Shown piece by piece: positions 9,374 through 19,641 of a stretch of DNA of 64,000 nucleotides. A model generated the notes under the pieces. The model ran no database searches, was not told the DNA's origin, and saw only the letters and a list, made by a program, of their open reading frames with translations. Source of the stretch: Methanobacterium formicicum DSM 3637 (GTDB lineage: Archaea; Methanobacteriota; Methanobacteria; Methanobacteriales; Methanobacteriaceae); the NCBI RefSeq assembly GCF_000302455.1, contig NZ_AMPO01000008.1, positions 70,001 through 134,000 of the forward strand, read 5' to 3'. Position 1 is the first letter of the stretch, and each line of letters starts with the position of its first letter. The translations under genes and the position numbers were made by a program.

Positions 9374-9922
9374 TTAAGTCATTGCCAGCACCCCTGCATC
9401 AGTTATACCGTATTTTTCCATTGAATGAGATCTTTTAACCATTCCTGCTTCTATAAGTCCGTTAAGGTGTTTGTAAACCATTGCTCGAGATATTCCCACT
9501 TCTTTACCAATTTCCACAGCAGTAAAGTCGTTAAGGGTGAGCATTTTCATTATTTTAAGACGGGTCTTGGATATCTTCAGCTCGAAAGGTGGAAGCTGAA
9601 CCACCTTCTCTCCAAAACAGGTGAAAATTCCAGCCACTTCCTCCTTATTTGCTGCAAAATTCAAAAGAGGACCTATATCTCCTGAACCATAGGCAACATA
9701 AACATCCCCATGTATTTTGGCCCCTCTAATAATCTCCATAATCCTATTCAATGCATCCTGGGGGTCTTCTGTATCTATTCGAATTTCACCCCCCTTTAGA
9801 AAAGAGTCCAATTCTGTTTTGCGATGTTTACCATAATGTAATACAATTAATCCGTCCGGTTGGGTTTTCATAGACACATTAAAAAGACACTGCCCTCTTA
9901 AATTGGTAACTAGGGTTTTCAT
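9374..9922 (-). CDS. Winged-helix transcriptional regulator, divergent from glutamate synthase
   Basis: The 182-residue protein has an unidentified alpha/beta N-terminal domain (about 1-110) and a C-terminal winged helix (about 115-180, with LNDFTAVEIGKEVGISRAMVYKHLNGLIEAGMV). The N-terminal part contains DVYVAYGSGDIGPLLNFA and may bind a ligand; I cannot name the fold. GGTGATTTAA precedes the ATG. It is transcribed away from the glutamate synthase genes, with 157 bp between, so control of those genes is a reasonable inference. Confidence 0.8.
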   Translation of the reverse strand: MKTLVTNLRGQCLFNVSMKTQPDGLIVLHYGKHRKTELDSFLKGGEIRIDTEDPQDALNRIMEIIRGAKIHGDVYVAYGSGDIGPLLNFAANKEEVAGIFTCFGEKVVQLPPFELKISKTRLKIMKMLTLNDFTAVEIGKEVGISRAMVYKHLNGLIEAGMVKRSHSMEKYGITDAGVLAMT

Positions 9923-9978
9923 TTAAATCACCTTCACTAAAATACTCACTTCACTAAAACCATTGTCTCATTTTATTA

Positions 9979-10004
9979 TATAACAGTATACCTTGAAAGT
10001 TATA
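9979..10004. promoter_or_regulatory. Inverted repeat TATAAC/GTTATA in the divergent promoter region
   Basis: TATAAC (9979-9984) and GTTATA (9999-10004) form an inverted repeat with 14 bp between arms. It lies between the winged-helix gene and the glutamate synthase genes. It may be an operator, but the arms are AT-rich and could be chance. Confidence 0.3.
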
Positions 10005-10079
10005 CGAAGGGTAAAGTTTATAGTTCATCGTGATTTAGTACCCTCAAAGAGATTACATGGGGGAATTTGAACGAGTACA

Positions 10080-10754
10080 ATGGATACTATAAAATCAGAA
10101 AACTATACCACCCGTCAGTTGAACACGGAGATTAAAAAGGCGATATCTGAGGATAAAAATAATTTGGTACTGGAAAATCCCGGTAAACTGGACTCTATTG
10201 CAGTGGGTCTGGGTTCCGGGGTAGAAGTCACCCTGAAGGGAAATGCTGGAGATTTTGTAGCAGCACTGAATAACGGGGCATCTATAGAAATACAGGGCAA
10301 TGTTGGTCGCTACGTAGGAGATAACATGACCTCCGGTGAGATCATTGTACACGGTTCTGCTGAAGATGGGGTTGGATTCGGAACCTACAATGGTACCATA
10401 GTTGTTTATGGGGATGCTGGTGATGCAGTGGGTCAGCTTAACAAAGGAGGAATTCTGGTAATAAATGGTAATATGGGCAAACTCGCTGGACTTTACATGC
10501 TCAGTGGGGATATAATTGTTACTGGAGATGCGGGGGAAGACACTGGGGACTGGATGATAGGTGGAAACATATACGTGGCTGGAAAGTACCAAACCGGTAC
10601 AAATGCAGCTGTCACTGAAATAACTGCCTCTGATAAGGATAAATTATCATCAATCTTCCAAAAGTACAATATAGATGCCCAGGCACAGGATTTCGTTAAG
10701 ATTGGGCCTGAAGAGTTAAGACCATTTTATGGTAAAGAGGAGGTATCCCAATGA
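10080..10754 (+). CDS. Glutamate synthase GXGXG-domain subunit (GltB C-terminal type)
   Basis: The 224-residue protein is the stand-alone form of the right-handed beta-helix domain that ends bacterial GltB. It shows the repeating GxxxG pattern in GSGVEVTLKGNAGDFVAALNNGASIEIQGNVG and GGILVINGNMGKLAGL. In archaeal split glutamate synthases this subunit has a structural role beside the FMN subunit. Its stop overlaps the start of the next gene by four bases (ATGA), so the two are co-translated. No amidotransferase subunit is next to it. Confidence 0.87.
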   Translation: MDTIKSENYTTRQLNTEIKKAISEDKNNLVLENPGKLDSIAVGLGSGVEVTLKGNAGDFVAALNNGASIEIQGNVGRYVGDNMTSGEIIVHGSAEDGVGFGTYNGTIVVYGDAGDAVGQLNKGGILVINGNMGKLAGLYMLSGDIIVTGDAGEDTGDWMIGGNIYVAGKYQTGTNAAVTEITASDKDKLSSIFQKYNIDAQAQDFVKIGPEELRPFYGKEEVSQ

Positions 10755-12613
10755 AACAGATACTCCTAACTGATCCTGAAAAGTGCGATGGATGTAATGA
10801 CTGTATTGAAGCCTGTGTATCAGTAAATGATGAAAGTGGTATCTTCCTGCATAAAATGACTGAAGGTTACCAGACCATTGTCTGCCAGCAGTGCATAAAC
10901 CCCTCCTGCCTCAAGGGTTGCTTTAGAGATGCAATCTACCGTGAAGGGGACGTGGTTAAAATCAACCAGGACCTCTGCGTGGGCTGCCGCCTGTGTATGC
11001 TGATGTGCCCCATTGGAAGTATCACCCACACCGATGATGAGATGCTCAAATGCGAACAACAGTGCATGCAGTCACCAGATGACGTACCCGCCTGTGTGAA
11101 AGCATGTAAAGAAGGCTGCCTGAGTGTAGTGGATATTAAGGAATTCGCCACCGGTCTGCAGCAGAACTTTGAAATGAATAACACCATGGGATCAAAATCA
11201 AAACGGCCTTTATCTCCATCAGGGGAACTGGCAGTGTCCACTGAAGGATTATGTGTCTTCTGCGGTACCTGTGAAATTGTCTGCCCCACCGATGCCATTG
11301 AAATCGTGGACAGTCACGCGGAAATAGATAAAAGTCGCTGTATAATGTGTGGATCCTGTACAGCAGCATGTCCAGTGTTGATACCAACTGGGGCCGGGAG
11401 TATATGGGACCCTAGAACCATCGCGGACATACGTTACACCTCCAAGGCAGGTAAATACGTTCTCAGGGGTTTTGGTACAGAAAGACAATTACCTAGCCTG
11501 GATGATATTATAATATTGCCTGGTCAGGCTTCAGTATCTCCAGTGGACAAGTACAGGGAAGCATGTAACACCAAGGTTGTCCTGGGAGCTAGACACGCTG
11601 AAAATCCGCTGCAACTGGAAACACCAGTTCTCATTGCAGGAATGTCATTCGGGGCCCTTTCAGAGGAATGTAAACTGGCAATGGCCAAAGGTACCTCCCT
11701 GGTAGGATCATGCGCTAACACCGGTGAGGGGGGAATGTTACCCTTAGAAAGGGAGTACGCAGATAAACTGATGGTACAGTACTCTTCTGGTCGTTTCGGG
11801 GTTTCTGCGTACTATCTCAATGTGGGGGATGCAATCGAGGTTAAAATTGGTCAGGGAGCAAAACCTGGAATGGGGGGACACCTTTTAGCCGAGAAAGTGA
11901 GCCCTAAAGTGGCTGAAATTAGGGGAATACCCTTAGGAACGGATGCACTCAGTCCAGCCCGATTCCTGGATGCTACCCAGCCAGGAGACCTGGATAAACA
12001 CATAGAACTCATCCGTGAGGTCACTGACTGGCAGGTACCAATAGTGGTTAAATTGGGACCCGGAAGGGTGAAGGATGATGTCCAACTGGTGGCAGAAGCC
12101 GGTGCTGATGTGATATCTGTGGATGGGATGGAAGGAGGTACCGGTGCTGCACCAGAAGTGGTTATCGAACACACGGGAATCCCCACCCTGGCAGCACTCA
12201 TGGAAGCAGTTAAAGGGCTGGAAGAAATTGGAATGAAGGACACTGTGGATCTCATCATCACCGGAGGAATCAGAAGCGGGGCAGACGTGGCCAAATCCAT
12301 GGCCCTGGGTGCTGATGCAGTGTACATTGGAACCGGTGCCATGATCGCAATGGGATGCAGAGCCTGCCGTATGTGTTACACTGGTAAATGTCCGGTGGGG
12401 GTTGCCACACAAGATCCCTTACTACGCGAACGGCTGGATGTGGATCTGGCTGCCATGCGAGTGGCTAACTACATTAAATCCATGACTGAGGAAACTAAGA
12501 TGCTGGCCCAGCTTGCTGGGCACGATGATATTCGCAAATTCTCACCAGATGACCTGCGAGCATTAAACAGTGACACTGCAAAGATAACTGGGCTACGGCT
12601 CACTGGATTGTGA
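10751..12613 (+). CDS. Ferredoxin-fused glutamate synthase FMN subunit
   Basis: The 620-residue protein starts with Fe-S modules (about 1-215): a HycB/CooF-like ferredoxin region with CDGCNDCIEAC, CQQCINPSC and CVGCRLCMLMCP, then CVFCGTCEIVCP and CIMCGSCTAACP. The remaining part (about 230-620) is the FMN-binding glutamate synthase barrel, with SFGALSEECKLAMAKG, ANTGEGG, the substrate loop GAKPGMGGHL, DGMEGGTGAAP and a C-terminal Cys cluster CRACRMCYTGKCP. It should form glutamate from 2-oxoglutarate and ammonia using reduced ferredoxin. The glutaminase domain is absent, so ammonia must come from another subunit or from solution. Confidence 0.88.
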   Translation: MKQILLTDPEKCDGCNDCIEACVSVNDESGIFLHKMTEGYQTIVCQQCINPSCLKGCFRDAIYREGDVVKINQDLCVGCRLCMLMCPIGSITHTDDEMLKCEQQCMQSPDDVPACVKACKEGCLSVVDIKEFATGLQQNFEMNNTMGSKSKRPLSPSGELAVSTEGLCVFCGTCEIVCPTDAIEIVDSHAEIDKSRCIMCGSCTAACPVLIPTGAGSIWDPRTIADIRYTSKAGKYVLRGFGTERQLPSLDDIIILPGQASVSPVDKYREACNTKVVLGARHAENPLQLETPVLIAGMSFGALSEECKLAMAKGTSLVGSCANTGEGGMLPLEREYADKLMVQYSSGRFGVSAYYLNVGDAIEVKIGQGAKPGMGGHLLAEKVSPKVAEIRGIPLGTDALSPARFLDATQPGDLDKHIELIREVTDWQVPIVVKLGPGRVKDDVQLVAEAGADVISVDGMEGGTGAAPEVVIEHTGIPTLAALMEAVKGLEEIGMKDTVDLIITGGIRSGADVAKSMALGADAVYIGTGAMIAMGCRACRMCYTGKCPVGVATQDPLLRERLDVDLAAMRVANYIKSMTEETKMLAQLAGHDDIRKFSPDDLRALNSDTAKITGLRLTGL

Positions 12614-12628
12614 CTAGTCAAAATGAGT

Positions 12629-12667
12629 TCCCTTAAGATATGAACTATCTTTAAGGGATTTTTTTTT
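12629..12667 (+). terminator. Terminator after the glutamate synthase genes
   Basis: A 12-bp stem with one bulged T (12629-12640 with 12646-12658, arms TCCCTTAAGATA) has a 5-nt loop and runs into a T tract ending at about 12667. It starts 16 bp after the stop codon. Confidence 0.75.
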
Positions 12668-12798
12668 AATAATTCTCTTTGTTTTAATTTTATATTTTAA
12701 AAATAGTATATTCTTGACTAAAATTGGTCATATACTAAAATTGGTCATATAAATCTGCTTAATTTTAAAAATAAAAAAAAGAAATAAGGGATTTTTAT

Positions 12799-13500
12799 TT
12801 ATTCTACAGTTTCGCCTTCTAAACTGGATGCGACCATCAGTGCAATTGCTCTGTACATGAACATCATGATGTAAGGCATTATTACCAGTGGTAATAGTAT
12901 GAATCCAATCAGGATGAAGAGGGTCAACCATCCTATGGCGTATCCTATTCCAGCTATTATCCAGATTACTATGAGGGTGATGATGTATTTGCCCCAGCCA
13001 ATTCTGGATATATGTTCTAATATTTCGCTGAATCTGAATGCTGCTCCTAGGTCTCCATCGTAGTATGCCATGTTGGCGATGGCCATTAGTTCAAACAGTG
13101 AAATGATAAATCCTACTATTGCGATTACTATCCACAGTATAGCCATCATCCCGTAAGCTGCGCTTGAAACAGCAGCGAAATCTGTGTAACTGGCAGTAGT
13201 AACCATGCCCAGGGTTATGAAATACATAATTCCATAAATTATCAATAGGGGAATGGAATAAATAATACCTACAACAAAGATTTTTAGACCATCAACGAAC
13301 ATTTCCCCAATTTCATCGAATTCCGGGAGCTCGTCAATACCGGCTAAGGTTGCTTTTATTATTCTGAACAAATAGCCCATGACTAAAAATATAGGAACAA
13401 TCAAAATCGAAGCAATGCATATTACACCCAATATCAGTACTTTTCCCCAGTTAGAGGAAGGATACTTAATTGAGTCGGATACAATTTCTCCTATGTCCAT
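12799..13500 (-). CDS. DUF4013-type membrane protein (copy 1)
   Basis: The 233-residue integral membrane protein begins MDIGEIVSDSIKYPSSNWGKVLILG and has about five hydrophobic segments. It matches, as I recall, the DUF4013 group common in Methanobacteriales; function unknown. The ATG at 13500 follows GGAGG; the TTG at 13515 lies within that site. It is the last of three tandem paralogues on the same strand. Conserved features are an Arg/Gly motif after helix 2 (YLFRIIK), DELPEFDEIGEMFVDGLKIFVV and AAFRFSEILEHISRIGWGKYI. Confidence 0.8.
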   Translation of the reverse strand: MDIGEIVSDSIKYPSSNWGKVLILGVICIASILIVPIFLVMGYLFRIIKATLAGIDELPEFDEIGEMFVDGLKIFVVGIIYSIPLLIIYGIMYFITLGMVTTASYTDFAAVSSAAYGMMAILWIVIAIVGFIISLFELMAIANMAYYDGDLGAAFRFSEILEHISRIGWGKYIITLIVIWIIAGIGYAIGWLTLFILIGFILLPLVIMPYIMMFMYRAIALMVASSLEGETVE

Positions 13501-13699
13501 TTTTTTAACCTCCAATTAACTTTTTAACATTTTAATTTATGGAAGTCATTTTATAAAAAAGTTCATTTTTAAGAGGTATTTTGCTTGATTAATGGGTTTT
13601 TAAAAAAGATCAGTTCATTAAGATTAATTTAGAAATCATTTTTTTTTAAAAAATAAAATTTATGAAAAAAAATAAAAGAGGTTTATATTTTCAGGTTGT

Positions 13700-14401
<702 letters not shown>

Positions 14402-14580
14402 GTTTAATACCTCCATTTTTAGGTATTTATTATTTATATCTGTTTTCTTATAAAAAGATGATACGTTATTTTCACCATATAAGTAATAAAAATCCTAAAA
14501 AGTGAATAAATTATGGTGCACTTAAAAAGTGGTTAAACTTTTTCAATAAGTTTTCAACCTCAAAACGAAAGAAAATCGCT

Positions 14581-15285
14581 TCATTGAGTTTCCAGCCCAG
14601 AAACAAATAAAAGCCCCAGTGCTCTGGAGTACAGGAGGTAAAGGTAAGGGTAGATGATTAATATAATCAAAACCCATCCTAAAATCGGTATAAATCCAAG
14701 AACTCCTGCTATTGCACTCATTATCATTCCCAGTATGATCATCATTATGTACCAGATTATGTAGTCTACCCATCCAATGGCATTGATGGTGTACAGTATT
14801 TCCCTGAATCGGAATGCAGCCCTTATTTCACTGTTATAATAAGCCATATTTGCTATTCCAATTGTGAAAAATATTCCAAAGATAACAGCCAAAATCAATC
14901 CTAACACCAGCAATCCGCCCATTAAACCGAAGGCACTGAAAGCAGTGGCGGGCATTAAGTCATTTCCAGAAGCTCCTAAAGTTACCAATGAACCGATAGA
15001 AGCCCATATGCTCAGGAATATAAAGAGGAAGGGGATGATAAAGTAGGCCAGTTCCACCACAAAGATTTTAAGACCATCGGTGAACATTTCTCCCCATTCA
15101 TCGAATTCAGGAAGCTGGTCAACCCCTGCAACCGACCACTTCAAAGCTCTGAAAACATATCCCATAGCTAAAAAAGCAGGAATAATTAAAAAACTGGTTA
15201 AAATTAATATTCCCAGTATTATGACCTTCTGCCAGTTCTGTATGGGATATTTCATTGCATCTGAAGTTAAATATCCTATATCCAT
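14581..15285 (-). CDS. DUF4013-type membrane protein (copy 3)
   Basis: The first-transcribed paralogue has 234 residues and begins MDIGYLTSDAMKYPIQNWQKVIILG. It keeps DQLPEFDEWGEMFTDGLKIFVVELAYF and AAFRFREILYTINAIGWVDYI. It is the most divergent of the three; the central segment has more Gly and Leu (FGLMGGLLVLGLILAVIFG). Its start is preceded by GGGGGAAATTGT. Function is unknown; the array suggests dosage or divergence of a membrane component. Confidence 0.8.
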   Translation of the reverse strand: MDIGYLTSDAMKYPIQNWQKVIILGILILTSFLIIPAFLAMGYVFRALKWSVAGVDQLPEFDEWGEMFTDGLKIFVVELAYFIIPFLFIFLSIWASIGSLVTLGASGNDLMPATAFSAFGLMGGLLVLGLILAVIFGIFFTIGIANMAYYNSEIRAAFRFREILYTINAIGWVDYIIWYIMMIILGMIMSAIAGVLGFIPILGWVLIILIIYPYLYLLYSRALGLLFVSGLETQ

Positions 15286-15836
15286 ACAATTTCCCCCTTA
15301 CCATAATTCTGGAAAAATTGATTAAATATTATATTAATCAAGCTTTTTTCCACCATTTCATTCCATTACCGAGAGTGATATTATAATTAATGTTTTCAGG
15401 GACTAAAAATAGTTTATTATCAATAGTTTATTATCCTCTCACAAAATATCCAGGATTAGGAAAAATAATTAATGGGATTTGAGGGTAATTATCCTTATCC
15501 CATTTAAATGGTCTCTTTTGTGCTTGGAAGACTATTTTTAGAATGGCAAACAACAAATCTTTAAAGCTAATAATGATTATAACGATTAGAAAAATAGGGT
15601 AAACTCCTTTAACTTTACATTACAATATCCTTAATAACATTAGTATAGTCTTATCTACTATAGTCTCCTTAACTTACCGTGATTATAGAATTCAAGATTT
15701 AAAAAAATCTAATTAAGCCTTATCTTTGAATGACATAGATAAATGGAAATGTTATAATCAATGATACAATATACTATCTCTTGATAATTTATTTACCTGT
15801 AATGACTCTAGCTCAACGACATTTTATGGTGACGCA
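15286..15836. other. AT-rich divergent intergenic region
   Basis: This 551-bp stretch separates the divergent DUF4013 gene and the exported-protein gene. It contains the short direct repeat AATAGTTTATTATC (about 15407 and 15421). TATA-like runs occur near both ends. No RNA gene or coding sequence is supported. Confidence 0.5.
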
Positions 15837-16529
15837 ATGAAATGGCAAGTTATTCTCTTAATTGTTCTGACAATATTTGGAGGTTATCTTGTTATTTCGT
15901 CTATGATGGGTCCTTATGAGCCGGTGGGAAGATTGGGTTTTGTTAAACTGGCTAACCCTGACATGTATCCTGGTCATCCTCATTCTAAACTTTTAGCAGA
16001 ATATGCAACTGAAAGAGGCTCTAAATGTGCCTTGGTTGTTCATTTTGCAGGGGATTCCAACTATCGCCACTATATGGAGGGTGATGTGTTGATAATAGAA
16101 ATGGCCTTTATTGACACCAATGGTACTGGTGCTGAGGGGCCAACCAATTATATGGATTCACTTAAACTGGCCATCTTCGGAGTTCCGGATGGCAGATATA
16201 AATTCAAGGCTGATGGATTAACATTTAACAACTGGAATGATGCTAATAAATATATTCTGAAGTTAGCGGCTCAAAATGGGCAGAAAGGACCTATCCCCAT
16301 GGTCTGGCATGGAACTGCAAGATCTGGCAATCCAATATTTTCGCAGGGGTGTGGTTTACCACTTTATTTCTACATCACTTGGAAAGAGTACGGTCAGTTC
16401 GCAGCTTACTACTATGTCTTAAAGGGAATGTTAACCCCCTATTTGAGTTTACCTTATCGGGCCTATGAACTCCAACACGCCTCTGAACTGCAGTATTACT
16501 ATACTCATGACATGTTGAACTATCAATGA
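15837..16529 (+). CDS. Membrane-anchored or secreted protein of unknown function
   Basis: I do not recognise this 230-residue protein. Residues about 4-22 form one hydrophobic segment (VILLIVLTIFGGYLVISSM), probably a signal anchor, so the rest should lie outside the membrane. The exterior part is rich in aromatic residues (YYYVLKGML, LQYYYTHDMLNYQ) and has only two Cys, in GSKCALV and SQGCGLP, which might form a disulfide. GGTGACGC precedes the ATG. It has no operon partner and a degenerate 20-bp repeat tract follows it. Confidence 0.65.
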   Translation: MKWQVILLIVLTIFGGYLVISSMMGPYEPVGRLGFVKLANPDMYPGHPHSKLLAEYATERGSKCALVVHFAGDSNYRHYMEGDVLIIEMAFIDTNGTGAEGPTNYMDSLKLAIFGVPDGRYKFKADGLTFNNWNDANKYILKLAAQNGQKGPIPMVWHGTARSGNPIFSQGCGLPLYFYITWKEYGQFAAYYYVLKGMLTPYLSLPYRAYELQHASELQYYYTHDMLNYQ

Positions 16530-16560
16530 AATTAAAGGTTGATAATTCTAACATTAGGAT

Positions 16561-16630
16561 TTATATCCTTAAAGCAGGGTTTTTATCGTTAAAGCAGGGT
16601 TTTTATCCTTAAAGCAGGGTTTTTATTCTT
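16561..16630. repeat. 20-bp tandem repeat tract
   Basis: The unit AAAGCAGGGTTTTTATCCTT is repeated about three times with a strict 20-bp period. Further degenerate copies (AAAAGGGAGATTTATCCTTA, AAAAAGGGATTTTTA) extend to about 16700. It lies 30 bp after the exported-protein gene. There are no unique spacers, so it is not a CRISPR array. Confidence 0.75.
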
Positions 16631-16812
16631 TAAAATAGAAATAAATTATTAAAAGGGAGATTTATCCTTAAAAAAGGGATTTTTAAAATGAGATTTTTAT
16701 ATTTTTTTGTTAATTAGGGATGATTGTAACTTATATCATTACACAATAAACTTCCTACTTCTGATTAATTTTTTAGATTATTGTTCAAAAAAAGTAGTTT
16801 AAGTTACTCCTA

Positions 16813-17988
16813 TCACTGATTATTTAAGTTATTAATTCGATTATTTAGGTTATTAATGGCATTTTCGATTATAGATAAAGGAGCATTAGTTTTTAAACCA
16901 TTGGGGTTGAAATGGGTTCTGGTAACCATGTAACCTTCTTCTTTAATGAGATTCATAACTCCTTCCATTGAGGGGGCACTAATCTTTAACTTTCGGCAAA
17001 TAGCATGAACATCGTAGAACGTGGGGGGAGCACCTGACTCTGCGAGACATTTTTCCAGGAGTTTGGTAACTTCATTTTTTCGATTAATTTCCATATCCGG
17101 TACCATATCTAGCATTCGGCTTAAAAAGTCTGAATTTTGTATCTCTCCGCACCAGAGTGGACCGGCAACATTCCAAACCTCTCCACAATCTGGACAGTTT
17201 AAGGATATTCGGGGGGATATGCCCTTAAATACTTGTCTATTAAGGCATTTGGGGCAGTATGCTATGTGTCCTAGGTTTTCAAGGGATTCATCTGTATTTT
17301 TAGCTCCTTTACCCACCAGGGCGTACAGGCGCATGTAATGTTCGGTGCTGTGGGAGAACTGGAACTCCAGATACTTTTTATATTTGGAGAATGTGCGGGA
17401 GAGGAAACCTGCCAGGATCCTGAGACCTGTTTCATGGCAGTATTCATTTCTAAGAGGTTTAGCTCCATATTTGCGTATGCATGGTTTCCGGTAGGTGCCA
17501 CAAAGAGCGGAAGTGTCGGTGGCAGTGATGCAGATCATCCCATCTGCCCTGATACTGGCAGCAGCTGACTCAACATAGGGTGCAGGAGTTCCAAATGGAT
17601 CGATATCCACAACATCAAATCTGCCTTTACATTTGCGAAGAATTAGATTAGCATCCTCCCGGCAGGCTTTTACATTATTCAACCCATTATTTTTAATATT
17701 TTCATTGGCAAGTTCAACCGCCAGGGGGTTTAAATCATTCACCACTGCCAGAGAAACACCTTCTATTTCCTTAGCGTAGCGTATCCCCCTTATCCCACTA
17801 CCTCCAAAGGCATCACAGATGGTGATATCCTCCTCTTTCTGCTTACGGTAAGTGGTTAAAGCGGTCACCGAAAGGTCCCGGTTAAGTTCCATAACTGGAT
17901 TGAAAAAAACAGGTGCTTTAGCGGTTACTTTCTCAAACTGTGGGATTTTAATCCTTACCTGACCTTCCTGTACCTGTAAATATTCCAT
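16813..17988 (-). CDS. trm1: tRNA (guanine(26)-N2)-dimethyltransferase
   Basis: Trm1 dimethylates G26 in tRNA using S-adenosylmethionine. The 391-residue protein has the SAM-binding loop CDAFGGSGIRGIRYAKE (about 58-74), the catalytic motif DIDPFGTPAPY, a zinc-binding pair CPKC...CPDCGE, and the family N-terminus with KAPVFFNPVMELNRD. The length fits archaeal Trm1. The C-terminus ends in a short Asn-rich tail (NNLNNRINNLNNQ), whose codons form a small repeat. It is monocistronic. Confidence 0.94.
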   Translation of the reverse strand: MEYLQVQEGQVRIKIPQFEKVTAKAPVFFNPVMELNRDLSVTALTTYRKQKEEDITICDAFGGSGIRGIRYAKEIEGVSLAVVNDLNPLAVELANENIKNNGLNNVKACREDANLILRKCKGRFDVVDIDPFGTPAPYVESAAASIRADGMICITATDTSALCGTYRKPCIRKYGAKPLRNEYCHETGLRILAGFLSRTFSKYKKYLEFQFSHSTEHYMRLYALVGKGAKNTDESLENLGHIAYCPKCLNRQVFKGISPRISLNCPDCGEVWNVAGPLWCGEIQNSDFLSRMLDMVPDMEINRKNEVTKLLEKCLAESGAPPTFYDVHAICRKLKISAPSMEGVMNLIKEEGYMVTRTHFNPNGLKTNAPLSIIENAINNLNNRINNLNNQ

Positions 17989-18373
17989 TTTGTAACCTCA
18001 AAATTGTAATCAGTTGTATTCATGAAGTTCTTAATTATTTTAAAATCTTAAAATATTTTAAATCCTAATATATTTTTTTAATTTTAGGGGTTTATTTTTA
18101 ATCCTTATTTGATTTTTTTAATTTTTGGAGTGTATTTTTAATCCATACTTACAGTTATAATCTTAAATGTAGTTTTAAATCTTAAATCATTTTATAAATC
18201 GAAATATATCAAATCTAAATTATTTTTATAATGTTATCTATTATATTATTCCAGAGTTTATAGATGTATTATGGATTCAAATCATATTTCAAATCGTATA
18301 TTAATTCATTAACTTTTAATAAGTATATGGGACTAGGTAATAGAATGAGATCATCTTATATAAGGAGTGTACC
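17989..18373. repeat. AT-rich gap with a 32-bp direct repeat
   Basis: This 385-bp divergent region upstream of trm1 and the CPBP protease gene contains two imperfect copies of a 32-bp sequence (18073-18104 and 18113-18144, ending TATTTTTAATCC) at a 40-bp period. Otherwise it is low-complexity A/T DNA. No gene or RNA is supported. Confidence 0.5.
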
Positions 18374-19387
18374 ATGTCGTCAATACCATTTTTAGATAAT
18401 GCTAATGAAGGTCAGAATAACTGGTGGAAATATTTATTAACTGTCATTATATCTCTGCTTGCAGGCAGTCTGGTAGCAGGAGTGATAGTTGTATTATTCT
18501 TGGTGGTGTATGCTTTTGTTTTATCTGCCAGTGGTAACGTGACTAACATCCTCGAAATTATTCAGGGAACCCTTCAAAGCCCATTTGTTCTCATTGTTCT
18601 CATTGGAGTTAGCTATGCAGTTTCATTTTTCCTTTTCTACATTTGCCTGCGTTTTTTACACCATAAACGATTGTTATCAGTTATAAACACGGTTTCCAGT
18701 TTACGCTGGAAAATGTTACTCAAAGGACTGATATTATGGATTGCAGTGCTGGCGATTTTCAATTTACCTGATCTGATTTTCAATTCCCAGAATTACCAGA
18801 AAAACCTCGATCTTGGTAGTTTTGCCATTCTCCTGGTTTTATGTCTCCTTGTTTTCCCGATGCAGGCCTCATTCGAGGAAATTTTGTTCAGAGGATACCT
18901 TATGCAGGGGGTTAATCTATTACCAAATGCGTTATCTAAGAGATTTGGGAATTTGGCAAGAAGATTCAGCAGTTTATCTTCATTATTCAACACTTTATCC
19001 AGAATATTCGCTCGTTTAGCAAAGCCATGGTTCCCTATTCTAATCACGGCCATAATTTTTGGATCAGTACATGTTTTCAATGGAACTGACCTGTATATGG
19101 ATCTGTCCATTGTAGCTTCCACATTCATAATGGGTATTATGCTGGGTGTAATAGCACTGGGGGATAATGGAATAGAGACAGCAATGGGGATCCATATAGC
19201 CAACAATCTTTATATTGCCCTGTTTTTCAACTCCGCAGATTCTGGACTTGGTGAACTTCCTTCCCTGGTCACAGCCCCTGCATCTGACCCATTTTCAGGC
19301 ATACCCTTCATGATACTGGCTGCCTTAATAGTGCTTACAATTCTGTTCTGGAATCGTAAGGAAGATTTAGTGAAAATATTCCGTTAA
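18374..19387 (+). CDS. CPBP family intramembrane metalloprotease
   Basis: The 337-residue protein has about eight hydrophobic segments and the CPBP/CAAX-protease motifs: EEILFRGYL with E168/E169 and the following Arg, and a later GSVHVFNG His motif. These residues build the metal site within the membrane in the Rce1 structure. The family includes CAAX endopeptidases and proteins linked to peptide tolerance; the substrate here is unknown. The ATG follows AAGGAGTG. It is a single gene. Confidence 0.87.
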   Translation: MSSIPFLDNANEGQNNWWKYLLTVIISLLAGSLVAGVIVVLFLVVYAFVLSASGNVTNILEIIQGTLQSPFVLIVLIGVSYAVSFFLFYICLRFLHHKRLLSVINTVSSLRWKMLLKGLILWIAVLAIFNLPDLIFNSQNYQKNLDLGSFAILLVLCLLVFPMQASFEEILFRGYLMQGVNLLPNALSKRFGNLARRFSSLSSLFNTLSRIFARLAKPWFPILITAIIFGSVHVFNGTDLYMDLSIVASTFIMGIMLGVIALGDNGIETAMGIHIANNLYIALFFNSADSGLGELPSLVTAPASDPFSGIPFMILAALIVLTILFWNRKEDLVKIFR

Positions 19388-19641
19388 AAGAAATTTCCAG
19401 ACCTTAAAATTTGGAATTTCAGATATACATATATTTTTTAATGGGATTTTTTTTTAATGGAATTTCTCCCCTTATTTTTTACAAGAGGATATATTATTTA
19501 AGAGATTAAAACCAATGAAAAATTGTTAACAAAAGTACATAAAATGTTTTTGATTATAAAATAAAGTAATTTGATGTACGTATTTGTCCTACTTTATTTA
19601 TTTAAATATTGAAGTGACAATTTAAGTACTTAGGTGAATTC

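Noticed and set aside
11851..12412. Two long minus-strand open frames inside the glutamate synthase gene
   Set aside because: The plus-strand product has full family motifs. The minus-strand products are low-complexity (Ser/Pro/Thr-rich or Cys/His-rich) shadows of codon bias.
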